Assembly: GCF_009831575.1 (NCBI RefSeq)
Contig: NZ_WUUT01000001.1
Span: 643,345-707,344 of the forward strand
Reading direction: 5' to 3'
DNA from: Halovenus carboxidivorans
GTDB taxonomy: Archaea > Halobacteriota > Halobacteria > Halobacteriales > Haloarculaceae
DNA: 64,000 bases
The notes under the pieces: model-generated
Database searches by the model: none
The model's input: only the letters and a program-made list of their open reading frames with translations
What the model was told of the DNA's origin: nothing
Made by a program: the position numbers and the translations under genes
Shown here: one piece after another, positions 17,487 through 26,997 of the stretch
Layout of the letters: the number at the start of each line of letters is the position of its first letter
Numbering within the stretch: the stretch's first letter is position 1

Positions 17487-18599
17487 TTAGATGTAGCCCG
17501 CATTCGGGAGCACTCCGAACACGGAGAGGACCGCGATGATCAGCATCGCGATCGCAATCGCCATCGCCGGTGGATCGACGTGGGTGCCCGAGTGCGAGTA
17601 GAAGATCCGCTGGGTTAACTCACCGAGCAGACCGCTGATGGCACCGAAGAGGCCGGCCGCGAGCAGCGGAATCAGATCGCTCCCGACCTCGGGCGCGACG
17701 ACGGCCGCCCCGACGGCACCGATCAGGGTGATGTGATGCGTCACCGGGATCTTCTCGACGCCGAGATTCAAAAAGAGCAGGCTGATCGCCGAGATGCCGT
17801 ACCCGAGGAAGAAACTCCCCGTCTGGAGGTAGATGTACCCGGCGAGAATCCCGGCGACGACGCCGATCGTCGCGACCCCCGACCACTTGTACTGGTGGGG
17901 GAGCCACGGCTCCGTCGCGAGTCGCCCCTCGTGTTCCGGCGGCACCGCACCACCGTCGGTGACGGCCTCCGGATGCGGGTCCTCGTTCTCGAACGGCGAC
18001 ATGTCGAGCGGGCTCGATCCGTTCGGCCTGCCCACGAGCGGGTAGCCGAAGACGGGTCGGGCGATCAGCGCCGTGGCGACGACAGACAGCGCGATGAAGT
18101 CCGTGGGCGTCCGGATTCCGATGACGTTGACGAACAGTCCGCTTCCGAATCGTCTGATCAACATCCCGAGGAGACCGAACACCGCGCCCACAGCGAGAAT
18201 GTCAGGTTTGGTCCCGAACGCGTACAGGATGTTCTTGCCGAAGTGATAGTCCCAGTCTTCGGGTTCCATCTCGGGGTATTTCTTGCCGGCGTACGCCGAG
18301 GCCGCGACACCACCGGCGAAGGCGATGTGTGGCCCGACTACCGGGCCGAACCCGATTGTGCCGGTGACTCCCGCCGCGAAATCCCCCTGCGGGACCGCCG
18401 TTACCTGGTTCGTCAGCACCGACTGGAGGATGTTGAGTCCCTCCCCGAGGAACACGACGAAGCCGGTGAAGATAAACGCCGGCAGCGCACCGATCGCCGC
18501 GCCGAACGCCCCCCCGGCGAGCGCGGTGAGCACGAGGATCCCGAACCGCTCCCACGGCATCTCAACGACCGGAACGGTGAGTATAACCCCCCCGAACAT
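17487..18599 (-). CDS. Multi-span membrane protein in the glycerol operon (GlpX-like position)
   Basis: The protein of about 370 residues has roughly nine to ten hydrophobic segments and a soluble loop near 200-240. The GTG at 18605 overlaps the glpK stop, but the ATG at 18599, two bases after that stop, is preferred. No enzyme motif is visible. From memory, a membrane protein named GlpX follows glpK in the Haloferax volcanii gpd-glpK operon and is suspected in glycerol uptake. Position and topology fit that protein, although this is not the bacterial GlpX phosphatase. The function is inferred from context. Confidence 0.8.
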   Translation of the reverse strand: MFGGVILTVPVVEMPWERFGILVLTALAGGAFGAAIGALPAFIFTGFVVFLGEGLNILQSVLTNQVTAVPQGDFAAGVTGTIGFGPVVGPHIAFAGGVAASAYAGKKYPEMEPEDWDYHFGKNILYAFGTKPDILAVGAVFGLLGMLIRRFGSGLFVNVIGIRTPTDFIALSVVATALIARPVFGYPLVGRPNGSSPLDMSPFENEDPHPEAVTDGGAVPPEHEGRLATEPWLPHQYKWSGVATIGVVAGILAGYIYLQTGSFFLGYGISAISLLFLNLGVEKIPVTHHITLIGAVGAAVVAPEVGSDLIPLLAAGLFGAISGLLGELTQRIFYSHSGTHVDPPAMAIAIAMLIIAVLSVFGVLPNAGYI

Positions 18600-18601
18600 C
18601 G

Positions 18602-20137
18602 TCACTCACCCTCGTCTTCCGCCCAGTTGAGCGAGCGTTCGACGGCGTCTTTCCAGCGGTCGTACTTCTCGTCGACCTCTTGGCGGTTGCGCTCCGCCTG
18701 GAAGTCCTCGTCGACGTGCCAGTTCTGTCTGAGGCTGTCGAGATCCTCCCAGTAACCGACCGCGAGTCCGGCGGCGTACGCCGATCCGAGTGCGGTCGTC
18801 TCGTCGACCTCCGGGCGAACGATCTCGGTCTGGAGAATGTCCGCCTGCAACTGACAGAGGAAGTTGTTCTTGACCGCGCCGCCGTCGACGCGGAGACTGG
18901 TGGTCTCGACGCCCGAGTCCGCCTCCATCGCCTCCGCGACGTCTCGGGTCTGGTACGCGATCGCTTCGAGGGTGGCCCGAACGAGGTGCTCCTTCCGGGT
19001 GCCCCGAGTCATCCCGACAATCGTCCCGCGGGCGCGGCCGTCCCAGTGCGGCGCGCCAAGCCCGGTGAAGGCGGGGACGAAGTAGACGCCGTCGGTCGAA
19101 TCGACCGAACGAGCGAGACCGGCGGTCTCGGCGGCGTCGCTGATCAGTTCCAGGTCTTCGAGCCACTCGATGGCCGCGCCGGTGATGAAGATCGACCCCT
19201 CCAGCGCGTACTGGACGGGTTCGCCGGACAGTTGGAATCCGATCGTCGTCAACAGCCCGTGATCCGAGGCGACGGCCTCGTTGCCGGTGTTCATCAGGTA
19301 GAACGACCCCGTCCCGTAGGTGTTTTTCGCGTCGCCGGCGTCGAAACAGGTCTGGCCGAACAGGGCGGCCTGTTGGTCGCCGAGCGCACCGGCGACCGGG
19401 ATCTCGGCGCCGAGAAAGCCCCCCGCGTCGGTGTAGCCGTAGGTGTTCTCGTCCGAAGAAGGCCGTACCTCGGGGAGCATCGCCCGCGGAATCTCGAACT
19501 CCTCGAGCAGTTCGTCGTCCCACTCCAGATCACGGACGTTGTACAGCATCGTCCGCGAGGCGTTCGAGACGTCCGTGATGTGGTTGCCGGTCAGGTTGTA
19601 GATGAGCCACGTGTCGATAGTTCCCATGAGCAACTCGCCGTTGCGGGCGCGGTCTTCGAGCGCGTCTCCGCCCCGGTCGGTGCCGACGGGGTCGGCGTTT
19701 TCGAGCAGCCACTCGGCTTTCGTCGCCGAGAAGTACGCGTCCGCCTCCAGCCCGGTCTTCTCGCGGATCCACTCGACTTTATCCGCCTCCTGTAGCTCCT
19801 CGACGCGGTCGGTCGTCCGGCGGTCCTGCCAGACGATGGCGTTGTGGATCGGCTCACCGGTCTCCGCGTCCCAGACGACCGTCGTCTCGCGCTGGTTCGT
19901 GATCCCGAGCGCTTCCAACTGCTCCGCGTCGAGTCCCGCCTCGTTGAGTCCTTCCAGTACGACCTCTTTCGTGTTCTGCCAGATCTCCCCCGCGTCGTGT
20001 TCGACCCAGCCTGGCTCCGGGTATATCTGTTCGTGTTTCGTGTAGGCGTTTGCCACGACCTGGCCACCGTGGTCGAATACCATGAACCTGGTACCGGTGG
20101 TCCCCTGGTCGATTGCGCCAACGTATGTGTCTGACAT
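18602..20137 (-). CDS. glpK: Glycerol kinase (first copy)
   Basis: The 511-residue FGGY-family kinase begins MSDTYVGAIDQGTTGTRFMVFD with the phosphate-binding DQGTTGTRF. It has TNQRETTVVWDAETG near 85, the glycerol-binding YFSATKAEWLLEN region near 140, and the C-terminal VDGGAVKNNFLCQLQ signature near 430. It phosphorylates glycerol to sn-glycerol-3-phosphate with ATP. Lengths and motifs are complete. The ATG at 20137 is preferred over 20191 because the extension lacks family sequence. The divergent glpABC operon uses the product. Confidence 0.96.
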   Translation of the reverse strand: MSDTYVGAIDQGTTGTRFMVFDHGGQVVANAYTKHEQIYPEPGWVEHDAGEIWQNTKEVVLEGLNEAGLDAEQLEALGITNQRETTVVWDAETGEPIHNAIVWQDRRTTDRVEELQEADKVEWIREKTGLEADAYFSATKAEWLLENADPVGTDRGGDALEDRARNGELLMGTIDTWLIYNLTGNHITDVSNASRTMLYNVRDLEWDDELLEEFEIPRAMLPEVRPSSDENTYGYTDAGGFLGAEIPVAGALGDQQAALFGQTCFDAGDAKNTYGTGSFYLMNTGNEAVASDHGLLTTIGFQLSGEPVQYALEGSIFITGAAIEWLEDLELISDAAETAGLARSVDSTDGVYFVPAFTGLGAPHWDGRARGTIVGMTRGTRKEHLVRATLEAIAYQTRDVAEAMEADSGVETTSLRVDGGAVKNNFLCQLQADILQTEIVRPEVDETTALGSAYAAGLAVGYWEDLDSLRQNWHVDEDFQAERNRQEVDEKYDRWKDAVERSLNWAEDEGE

Positions 20138-20191
20138 CGTGTTCCCTCCAAGAGGTGGACGCTGAACGCTTTCCACCCTATTGACACTCAT

Positions 20192-20484
20192 CAGAAGGAA
20201 CCGTAATAAATGCTATTGATGGTTCGGTACAGCCAGTAAAGTATAACCGTCCGGCAGTCTCCGCTCGATGTCTACCGAGCGTTCCGCCAAAGCCGGCTAC
20301 GGGACGACAGGTGGCGCGTCGCGGGCCGCCGCCGGAGTGAGTCGCCCCCTCGGACGTATCGTGTCACATGTCCACAAGTCTTATTATTTTGACGAACATA
20401 TTCGCAGTAGGCACACCGGCAGCACCCCTGCCCGTCGTGTGCTCGCCCGCGAGCGCCGGGCGCTCGGTACCGGGTGAGATTATT
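20192..20484. promoter_or_regulatory. Divergent glpK/glpA intergenic region
   Basis: There is no convincing gene between the two divergent glycerol operons. The minus-strand glpK promoter is probably tttatta (20204-20210), 70 bases upstream of its ATG. A second A+T-rich stretch, cttattattttg, lies near 20382-20393. The middle is G+C-rich with no clear structure. Confidence 0.5.
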
Positions 20485-20511
20485 TTATCGATGCTGTATA
20501 CCTGTCGATAA
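20485..20511 (+). promoter_or_regulatory. 27-bp dyad in the glpA promoter (putative operator)
   Basis: TTATCGA and TCGATAA form a perfect 7-bp inverted repeat separated by 13 bases whose middle is itself palindromic (GTATAC). It overlaps the likely TATA element (tattttat, 20481-20488) and ends 33 bases before the glpA ATG. This is the position of a repressor operator for the G3P dehydrogenase operon. Confidence 0.65.
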
Positions 20512-20544
20512 GATAAAGTGGGTCGCCTCCCAACACGGTTGCAG

Positions 20545-22275
20545 ATGCCATCTACACCACACGTTGTCGTCATCGGCGGCGGGTCGACCGGGGCGGGGAT
20601 CGCTCGTGACCTGTCGATGCGGGGGGTGGAGGTGACACTGCTCGAGCAGGGGAACCTCACACACGGGACGACCGGCCGGATGCACGGCCTGTTACACAGC
20701 GGGGGGCGATACGCGGTCGCGGACCAGGCCAGCGCCGAGGAGTGTATCGAGGAGAACCGTGTCCTCCGGGACATCGCCAGCCACTGCGTCGAGATGACCG
20801 GCGGGCTGTTCGTCAAGCGGCCCGAGGACTCGGAGGAGTACTTCCAGGAGAAACTGGCGGGCTGTCGGGAGTGTGGGATTCCGGCCGAGGTCATCTCCGC
20901 CGAGGAGGCCCGGTCGATGGAACCACACCTCGCCGCGGACATCGAGAAGGCGATCACAGTTCCGGACGGCGCGGTCGATCCGTTCCGGCTGGTCGTCGCG
21001 AACGCCGCCAGCGCGCAGGAACATGGTGCACGGATCGAGACCCACTCGACCGTGACGGATCTTCTCGTCGAGGACGAGGAGGTCGTCGGCGTCGAAGTCG
21101 AGCACGCCTCCGGGCCGGGCAAGCGCGTCCACGGCACCGAGGGCGGACGCGAGGAGATCCGGGCGGATTACGTCGTCAACGCGACGGGCGCGTGGGCGGG
21201 TCGCATCGGCGAGATGGCCGGCGTCGACATCGAGGTCAGACCATCCAAGGGCGTCATGACGATTATGAACGTCCGCCAAGTCGATACCGTCATCAACCGG
21301 TGCAAACCGAAAGGCGACGCCGACATCGTCGTCCCACACGAGACGACGGCGATTCTCGGCACGACCGACGAGGAGGTCGACGACCCCGAGGACTACCCCG
21401 AGGAGCAGTGGGAGGTCGACATGATGATCGACACGCTGAAAGAGTTGGTTCCGATGCTCGAAAAAGCCCGCACAATCCGTTCGTTCTGGGGCGTCCGCCC
21501 GCTGTACGAACCGCCGGATGTCGGCAGCGAGGATCCGACCGACATCACCCGGGATTACTTCCTGCTCGATCACGCCGAGCGGGACGGACTCGACGGGATG
21601 ACCAGCATCGTCGGCGGAAAGTTCACGACCTACCGGATGATGGGCGAGGAGATCAGCGATCACGTCTGCGAGAAGTTCGGCATCGACGCCGACTGCCGGA
21701 CCGACGAGGTGCCGCTTCCGGGCAGCGAGGAGTTCTCGGTGCTCCGGGATTACATGGACGAGTTCGGTCTTCGCTCGCCGATCGGCCGCCGCAGCGTCGA
21801 ACGACTCGGCTCGCGGGCCGAGGAGGTGCTGGATACGGACGAACCCAATCCCGTCGTCTGTGGCTGTGAGGGCGTCACCCGCGCGGAGGTCCAGGACGCT
21901 ATCGAGGGGGCTGGCTCGGACCTCAACGCCGTCCGAATCCGAACCCGCGCCTCGATGGGGAACTGCCAGGGCGGTTTCTGCTGTCACCGACTGGCGAACG
22001 AACTCTCCCGAGAGTACGACGAGGTGACTACCCGGGCAGCCTGGGACGAACTCCTCCAGGAGCGCTGGAAGGGTCAGCGTCACGCGCTGTGGGGCGAACA
22101 GCTCTCACAGGCCATGCTGAACTACGCCATGCAGGCGGCCACCCAGAACCGCGACAGCGACCCCGCCGACGGCGACGACATCGAGTTCGCCGCCTTCGAC
22201 GGCGGGAGGGAAGCGCCCGACCCGAGCGCCGACGAGGCCGGCGTCGCGACCGACGGAGGAGAAGATGGCCATTGA
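20545..22275 (+). CDS. glpA: Glycerol-3-phosphate dehydrogenase subunit A
   Basis: The 576-residue flavoprotein starts with the FAD-binding [17 protein letters not shown]. It keeps [17 protein letters not shown] near 45 and the C-terminal FAD segment [16 protein letters not shown] near 365. A Cys-rich BFD-like [2Fe-2S] region with CGCEG, then GNCQGGFCC, lies at about 440-485. GlpA with GlpB and GlpC oxidises G3P to dihydroxyacetone phosphate at the membrane and passes electrons to quinone. The ATG at 20545 gives the family start; a GTG at 20518 is less likely. The acidic C-terminal tail after about residue 520 is longer than in bacterial GlpA. Confidence 0.96.
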   Translation: MPSTPHVVVIGGGSTGAGIARDLSMRGVEVTLLEQGNLTHGTTGRMHGLLHSGGRYAVADQASAEECIEENRVLRDIASHCVEMTGGLFVKRPEDSEEYFQEKLAGCRECGIPAEVISAEEARSMEPHLAADIEKAITVPDGAVDPFRLVVANAASAQEHGARIETHSTVTDLLVEDEEVVGVEVEHASGPGKRVHGTEGGREEIRADYVVNATGAWAGRIGEMAGVDIEVRPSKGVMTIMNVRQVDTVINRCKPKGDADIVVPHETTAILGTTDEEVDDPEDYPEEQWEVDMMIDTLKELVPMLEKARTIRSFWGVRPLYEPPDVGSEDPTDITRDYFLLDHAERDGLDGMTSIVGGKFTTYRMMGEEISDHVCEKFGIDADCRTDEVPLPGSEEFSVLRDYMDEFGLRSPIGRRSVERLGSRAEEVLDTDEPNPVVCGCEGVTRAEVQDAIEGAGSDLNAVRIRTRASMGNCQGGFCCHRLANELSREYDEVTTRAAWDELLQERWKGQRHALWGEQLSQAMLNYAMQAATQNRDSDPADGDDIEFAAFDGGREAPDPSADEAGVATDGGEDGH

Positions 22276-23536
22276 GTCGGACGTACTGGTGATCGGCGGC
22301 GGCCTGGCCGGACTCACGAGCGCGCTCGCCGCCGCTCGGGCGGGAGCCGACACCCGGCTGGTCTCCTACAAACAGAGCACGCTCCGGAACGCTTCGGGCC
22401 TCATCGACGTTCTCGGCTACACCTCCGACGGTGAGGGACCGCTTGCCGACCCCTACGCGGCGATCCCTGATCTCCCCGAGGAACACCCGTACCGCACCGT
22501 CGGCGTCGATACCGTCCGGACGGCGATGTCTGCCTTCGACGACGCAGTGCCGAGCTATCGGGGCGGCCACACCGACCGGAACGCCCTCGTCCCGACTCAC
22601 GGGGGGACGGTCAAGCCGACGGCCCGGTATCCCGACAGCGCCGCCGATGGGCTGGCAAGCGACGACCGCGACGTGGCGCTGGTCGGTCTCGAATCCATGA
22701 CGGACTTCGACGCACGGCGGGCGGCGGCCCACCTCGAAGCCGCCGGCGTGCCCTTCGACGTGCGCGGAATCACGGTTCGATTCCCCGGCGACCTCCGGCC
22801 CGACGCCAAGGTGACCCGGTACGCGAAACTCCTCGATGCCGACGAGGAGGTCTCCGTCAGGGGGCGACGGCGGCCGGCGCGGGCGGCCCTGGCCGAGCGC
22901 GTCAACCCCGAACTGCGCGGCGAACCGCGGGTCGGCTTTCCGGCGATTCTCGGGGACGACGAGGCGACGGCCGTCCGCGAAGAACTGAGCGAGCGCCTCG
23001 GTGCGGCGGTGTTCGAGGTGCCGATGGGACCCCCCTCGCTGCCCGGCTTGCGACTCGAAGACCGCCTGTTCGCGGCCCTCTCCGAGGCCGGCGCGAGCAT
23101 CGAGACGGGCAACCCGGTCACGGAGTTCGACGGCGAGGACCGGATCGAACAGGTATATATCGAGAAAAACGGCGCGAAGATTCCCAACAGCGCCGAGCAG
23201 TACGTCCTCGCGACGGGCGGGCTGGTCGGGAAAGGCGTCGAATCCGACCGCGAGGGCGTCTACGAACCGATCTTCGACTGTCACGTCGCCCACCCCGAAG
23301 ACCGGTACGACTGGTTCGATACCGACGTCTTCGGTGACCACGAGTTCGCCGGCTTCGGGGTTCGGACCGACGAGCAGTTGCGACCGCTCGACGCCGGCGG
23401 TACCGTCGAGTTCGAGAACCTCCGGGCGGCCGGCTCAGTACTGGGCGGCTACGACTTCGCCGCCGAGAAATCCGGCAGCGGCGTCTCGATTGCAACGGGC
23501 TACGACGCGGGCACCAACGCGGCATCAGAATCATGA
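22265..23536 (+). CDS. glpB: Glycerol-3-phosphate dehydrogenase subunit B
   Basis: The 423-residue flavoprotein starts [24 protein letters not shown], a dinucleotide-binding loop. It follows the GlpB pattern, including [13 protein letters not shown] near 60 and [14 protein letters not shown] near 315. It overlaps glpA by 11 bases and glpC by 4 (ATGA), so the three subunits are translationally coupled. It acts as the FMN-containing middle subunit of the membrane GlpABC complex. Confidence 0.94.
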   Translation: MAIESDVLVIGGGLAGLTSALAAARAGADTRLVSYKQSTLRNASGLIDVLGYTSDGEGPLADPYAAIPDLPEEHPYRTVGVDTVRTAMSAFDDAVPSYRGGHTDRNALVPTHGGTVKPTARYPDSAADGLASDDRDVALVGLESMTDFDARRAAAHLEAAGVPFDVRGITVRFPGDLRPDAKVTRYAKLLDADEEVSVRGRRRPARAALAERVNPELRGEPRVGFPAILGDDEATAVREELSERLGAAVFEVPMGPPSLPGLRLEDRLFAALSEAGASIETGNPVTEFDGEDRIEQVYIEKNGAKIPNSAEQYVLATGGLVGKGVESDREGVYEPIFDCHVAHPEDRYDWFDTDVFGDHEFAGFGVRTDEQLRPLDAGGTVEFENLRAAGSVLGGYDFAAEKSGSGVSIATGYDAGTNAASES

Positions 23537-24924
23537 GCGACGCAGACTCTCCACCGACAGACGCACCGAGCGACGACAGTTTCGAACCCGTCGAGCCGAA
23601 CACCGGCGAGGAGTTCGAACCCGTCGATGTCTTCCCCGACTCCGAGGACTTCGACCTGCGACCCGGCGCGGACTCCTGTTATAAGTGCTCGACATGTGAT
23701 ACGAACTGCCCGGTGGCGGAGGTCGACGACGAGTTCCCCGGGCCGAAGTTCCAGGGGCCCGAACAGTGGCGGCTGAAACAGACCGACGACGACCACACCG
23801 TCGACGACTCGATCATGGACTGCTCGAACTGTATGCGGTGTGATAACGCCTGTCCGTCGGGAGTCCCGCTCTCGCAGATGCACAACACCGCACGCGGGGA
23901 GTACGTCAGCCAGGAGATGTCGAAAACCTCAGTCGAGTACTGGCGCAACCGCATCCTCTCGAACTACCGCACGTCGGCGTGGCTGGCGAGCAAACTCCCC
24001 CGGGTCGCGAACTTCGCGATGAACTTCGGGCCGGCCCGCTGGCTCATGGAGAAGACGATGGGCGTCACCAAGGAGCGGGAGTTTCCGGAGTTCGCCCGGC
24101 AGACCTTCCGGGAGTGGTGGGCCAGCGAGGGCGGTGCCGCCGGGTCGAGAGAGCGCGCCCGCGAGCGCCGCGAGCGCCGCGGCGACCCGGTCGACGCCGA
24201 CAAGAAAATCGCGTACTTCCACGGCTGTTACTCCAACTACAACACGCCCGAGGTCGCGAAGGCGCTGGTCCGCGTCTACGAACACTTCGGCTACGAGATC
24301 GTCGTCCCCGACCAGAAGTGCTCGGGCACGCCGATGTTCGCCAACGGGATGCTCGCGGACGCGCGGCGTCACGCCGAGGTCAACATCTCCTCGATGGCCG
24401 ATCTGATCGAGGAGGGCTACGACGCCATCGCCTCCTGTACCTCCTGCTCGATGGCTCTGCGCCAGGAGTACCCCGAACTGTTCGACATCGAGGGCGTCGA
24501 CGACGTTGCCGCACACACCTTCGAGTCCGTCGAGTACCTGCGGATTCACGAGGACCTGAAGGGGGCGGTGCAGGCGGCGGAGATCGACGACGACCTGGCC
24601 GAGGAGTTCGCCTACCACGCGCCGTGTCACGCCCGCAACCAGGGGCTGGACCGCCAGGCGGTCGAGCTATTCGGTGATCTCGACGGCGTCGGGATCGAAG
24701 ATGTCGGTGACTCCTGCTCGGGCATCTCCGGCACGTACGGCTGGAAGGCGGAGAAATACGAGAAGTCCATGCAGATCGGCGAGGAGATGTTCGAGCACAT
24801 GGAGGCGGCCGACGGCGAGGTCGGCATGACCGAGTGTCCGACCTGTGCGATGCAGATGGAACACGGGACGGGCTACGAGATCCGTCACCCGATGGAACTG
24901 CTCGAAGCGGCCCTGGTCGATTAG
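23533..24924 (+). CDS. glpC: Glycerol-3-phosphate dehydrogenase iron-sulfur subunit C
   Basis: The 463-residue protein has two N-terminal 4Fe-4S Cys sets (CYKCSTCDTNCP near 53 and CSNCMRCDNACP near 97). Two CCG-type domains follow, with PDQKCSGTPMF, CTSCSMALRQEYP, HAPCHARNQGL and the final GMTECPTCAMQME. It is the membrane-facing electron carrier of the GlpABC complex. An acidic leader of about 50 residues precedes the first cluster. Its stop is shared with the convergent second glycerol kinase in TTAG (24921-24924). Confidence 0.95.
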   Translation: MSDADSPPTDAPSDDSFEPVEPNTGEEFEPVDVFPDSEDFDLRPGADSCYKCSTCDTNCPVAEVDDEFPGPKFQGPEQWRLKQTDDDHTVDDSIMDCSNCMRCDNACPSGVPLSQMHNTARGEYVSQEMSKTSVEYWRNRILSNYRTSAWLASKLPRVANFAMNFGPARWLMEKTMGVTKEREFPEFARQTFREWWASEGGAAGSRERARERRERRGDPVDADKKIAYFHGCYSNYNTPEVAKALVRVYEHFGYEIVVPDQKCSGTPMFANGMLADARRHAEVNISSMADLIEEGYDAIASCTSCSMALRQEYPELFDIEGVDDVAAHTFESVEYLRIHEDLKGAVQAAEIDDDLAEEFAYHAPCHARNQGLDRQAVELFGDLDGVGIEDVGDSCSGISGTYGWKAEKYEKSMQIGEEMFEHMEAADGEVGMTECPTCAMQMEHGTGYEIRHPMELLEAALVD

Positions 24925-26438
24925 CGGTCCGCCCACTCCCGGCACTGCTCGACGGCGTCGAGCCACCGCTCGTACTCTCGGTCGATCACGTCGGTTTCGC
25001 CGTCGGGGTCGAACTGCGCGCCCAGTTCCCACTCCGGAAGGTCTTCGGGCGAGTCCCAGTAGCCGACACAGAGCCCGGCAGCGTAGGCCGCCCCGAGCGC
25101 CGTCGTCGCGTCGACGGCCGGGCGTCGAAGCTCTCTCTGCAACAGATCGGCCTGCAACTGACAGAAGAAATCGTTCTTGACGACGCCGCCGTCGACGTGA
25201 ATCGGCTCGGTCTCCCAGTCCGTCTCCGCGGCCATCGCCTCGATCAGCTGTCGGGTCTGGTAGCCGACCGCTTCGAGGGTCGCCCGGACGAGTTCTCCGC
25301 GGTCGGTCCCTCTGGTCAGCCCGTGGATGGTGCCCCGCGCTCGCGGCTCCCAGTACGGCGTTCCCAGTCCGTCGAACGCGGGGACGAGTGAGACGCCCCC
25401 GCTCGATTCCGCCGCGCTGGCGAGAGATTCGATCTCGACGGGGCTGTCGACCAGCCCGACGGAATCGAGCCAGTCGATCGCGCCGCCGGTCGTCGGTGCC
25501 GCCCCTTCGAGGGCGTACTGTACGGGCCCGTCGCCCAACTGGAACCCGACCGTCGTCAACAGCCCTCGCTCGGAGCCGATCGGCTCCGGGCCGGTGTTCA
25601 TCAGCGCGAACGTCCCGGTGCCGTACGTGGCCTTGAGATCACCGGGGTCGAAACAGGCCTGACCGAGCAGGGCGGCCTGCTGATCGGCGATCACGCCCGC
25701 GACCGGGAGCTCGGTCTCGAAGACGCCGGCCTCGTCGGTCCGGCCGTACACCGCGGAAGAGGGGTTCACTTCCGGCAGCATCGGTCGCGGGACGCCGAAC
25801 TCGGCGAGCAGTTCGTCGTCCCAGGCCAACTCGTGGATGTCGAACAGCATCGTCCGCGAGGCGTTCGAGACGTCAGTGGCGTGGACGCCCGTGAGCTTGT
25901 AGACGAGCCAGGAGTCGACCGTCCCGAAGCACAGCTCTCCGTTCCGCGCACGAGCCCGAAGATCTCCCCTCCCGGAGGTGCTGACGCCGTCGAGCAGCCA
26001 CTCGAGTTTCGGTGCCGAAAAAAAGGCGTCCGCCGCCAGTCCGGTCCGCTCTCGGATCCACTCCACGTCCTCCGACCGGAGGTCGTCGAATCGGTCGCTG
26101 TTTCGCCGATCCGACCACACGACGGCGTTGTGTACCGGTTCGCCGCTCGCCCGCTCCCACAGTACCGTCGTTTCGCGCTGGTTTGTCACCCCGAGACCGG
26201 CGAGCTGTGACGGCTCGATCCCGCCGCGGTCCAGCCCGTTTGCGATCACACTCTGGGTGTTCTCCCAGACCTCTCGGGGGTCGTGTTCCAGTCGCCCCGG
26301 GGCCGGAACGATCTGCTCGTGGCGCTCGTAGGCGCTCGCTTGGACCTCCCCGCTCTCGCCGAAGACGAGAAACCGTGTCCCCATCGTCCCCTGATCGATC
26401 GCCCCGACGTACGTCTGTTCCTGTCGATCAGAGGCCAT
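24921..26438 (-). CDS. glpK: Glycerol kinase (second copy)
   Basis: This 505-residue FGGY kinase is clearly related to the copy at 18.6-20.1 kb and aligns along its whole length, from YVGAIDQGTMGTRFLVFGESG to the VDGGVVKNDFFCQLQ signature. The phosphate loop has Met in place of the usual second Thr (DQGTMGTRF instead of DQGTTGTRF). Its start ATG at 26438 is followed by an acidic leader. A TATA-like gcttatcag lies about 30 bases upstream on the minus strand. It may differ in substrate (dihydroxyacetone or glycerol) or in regulation from the first copy. Confidence 0.93.
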   Translation of the reverse strand: MASDRQEQTYVGAIDQGTMGTRFLVFGESGEVQASAYERHEQIVPAPGRLEHDPREVWENTQSVIANGLDRGGIEPSQLAGLGVTNQRETTVLWERASGEPVHNAVVWSDRRNSDRFDDLRSEDVEWIRERTGLAADAFFSAPKLEWLLDGVSTSGRGDLRARARNGELCFGTVDSWLVYKLTGVHATDVSNASRTMLFDIHELAWDDELLAEFGVPRPMLPEVNPSSAVYGRTDEAGVFETELPVAGVIADQQAALLGQACFDPGDLKATYGTGTFALMNTGPEPIGSERGLLTTVGFQLGDGPVQYALEGAAPTTGGAIDWLDSVGLVDSPVEIESLASAAESSGGVSLVPAFDGLGTPYWEPRARGTIHGLTRGTDRGELVRATLEAVGYQTRQLIEAMAAETDWETEPIHVDGGVVKNDFFCQLQADLLQRELRRPAVDATTALGAAYAAGLCVGYWDSPEDLPEWELGAQFDPDGETDVIDREYERWLDAVEQCREWADR

Positions 26439-26483
26439 TTCGCTCTAGAGTACAGTTGCCTCGCTGATAAGCATACCTCCGGC

Positions 26484-26945
26484 TCACTCGGCTTCGAGCA
26501 CGGAGAACTCGAACACCAGGCTCCGTCCGGCCAACTCGTGGTTGAAATCGACCTCCACGGCCGTCTCGGAGACCGCTGTCACGTCGCCGTGCAGCCCGTT
26601 TTCCGCCTCGACGTGCAGTCCGACCGCCGGGGCCTGACCGACCATCCGCTCGAAGCTCTCCGGGTCGTACTCTCGGACGCGCTCGGGGTCGTACTCGCCG
26701 TAGGCCTCCTCCGGCGGTACCGTGACCGTCGCCTCGTCGCCCGCGGTCAGTCCCCTGACAGCCGAATCCAGTCCCTCGATCACCTCCTGGTTGCCGACGA
26801 CGAACGAGAGGGGTCCGAACTCCCGGCCCTCGGTTTCCAGCCCGTGTTCGACGGCCACGGATCTCTGGGAGGTCGCAAACACGGCTCCGCTCTCGAAACG
26901 GCCGACGTATTCGAGGCGGACGCGGTCCCCGGGTCGGATACTCAC
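26484..26945 (-). CDS. FKBP-type peptidyl-prolyl isomerase, SlyD-like
   Basis: The 153-residue protein starts from a GTG (MSIRPGDRVRLEYVGRFE). It shows the FKBP core GAVFATS, the active-site-like LSFVVGNQEVIEGLD, then an inserted flap domain (about 65-130) and the final NHELAGRSLVFEF, which is typical of SlyD-type proteins. It is a cytosolic prolyl isomerase and chaperone. The His-rich metal tail of bacterial SlyD is absent. Confidence 0.92.
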   Translation of the reverse strand: MSIRPGDRVRLEYVGRFESGAVFATSQRSVAVEHGLETEGREFGPLSFVVGNQEVIEGLDSAVRGLTAGDEATVTVPPEEAYGEYDPERVREYDPESFERMVGQAPAVGLHVEAENGLHGDVTAVSETAVEVDFNHELAGRSLVFEFSVLEAE

Positions 26946-26997
26946 GGCTGTGTTTCGACTTCCGAGCAGGTATGCGCTTCGGGTCGGTGGGCGCGGC

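Noticed and set aside
14774-17503. A 909-codon open frame on the minus strand opposite the two cetZ genes
   Set aside because: It is a mirror frame caused by G+C-rich codon bias; the plus-strand products have clear CetZ motifs, and the minus-strand translation has no recognisable domain.
20268-20477. A 69-codon frame in the glpK/glpA gap
   Set aside because: It overlaps the promoter region, has low-complexity Arg/Ala content and no family-like sequence.
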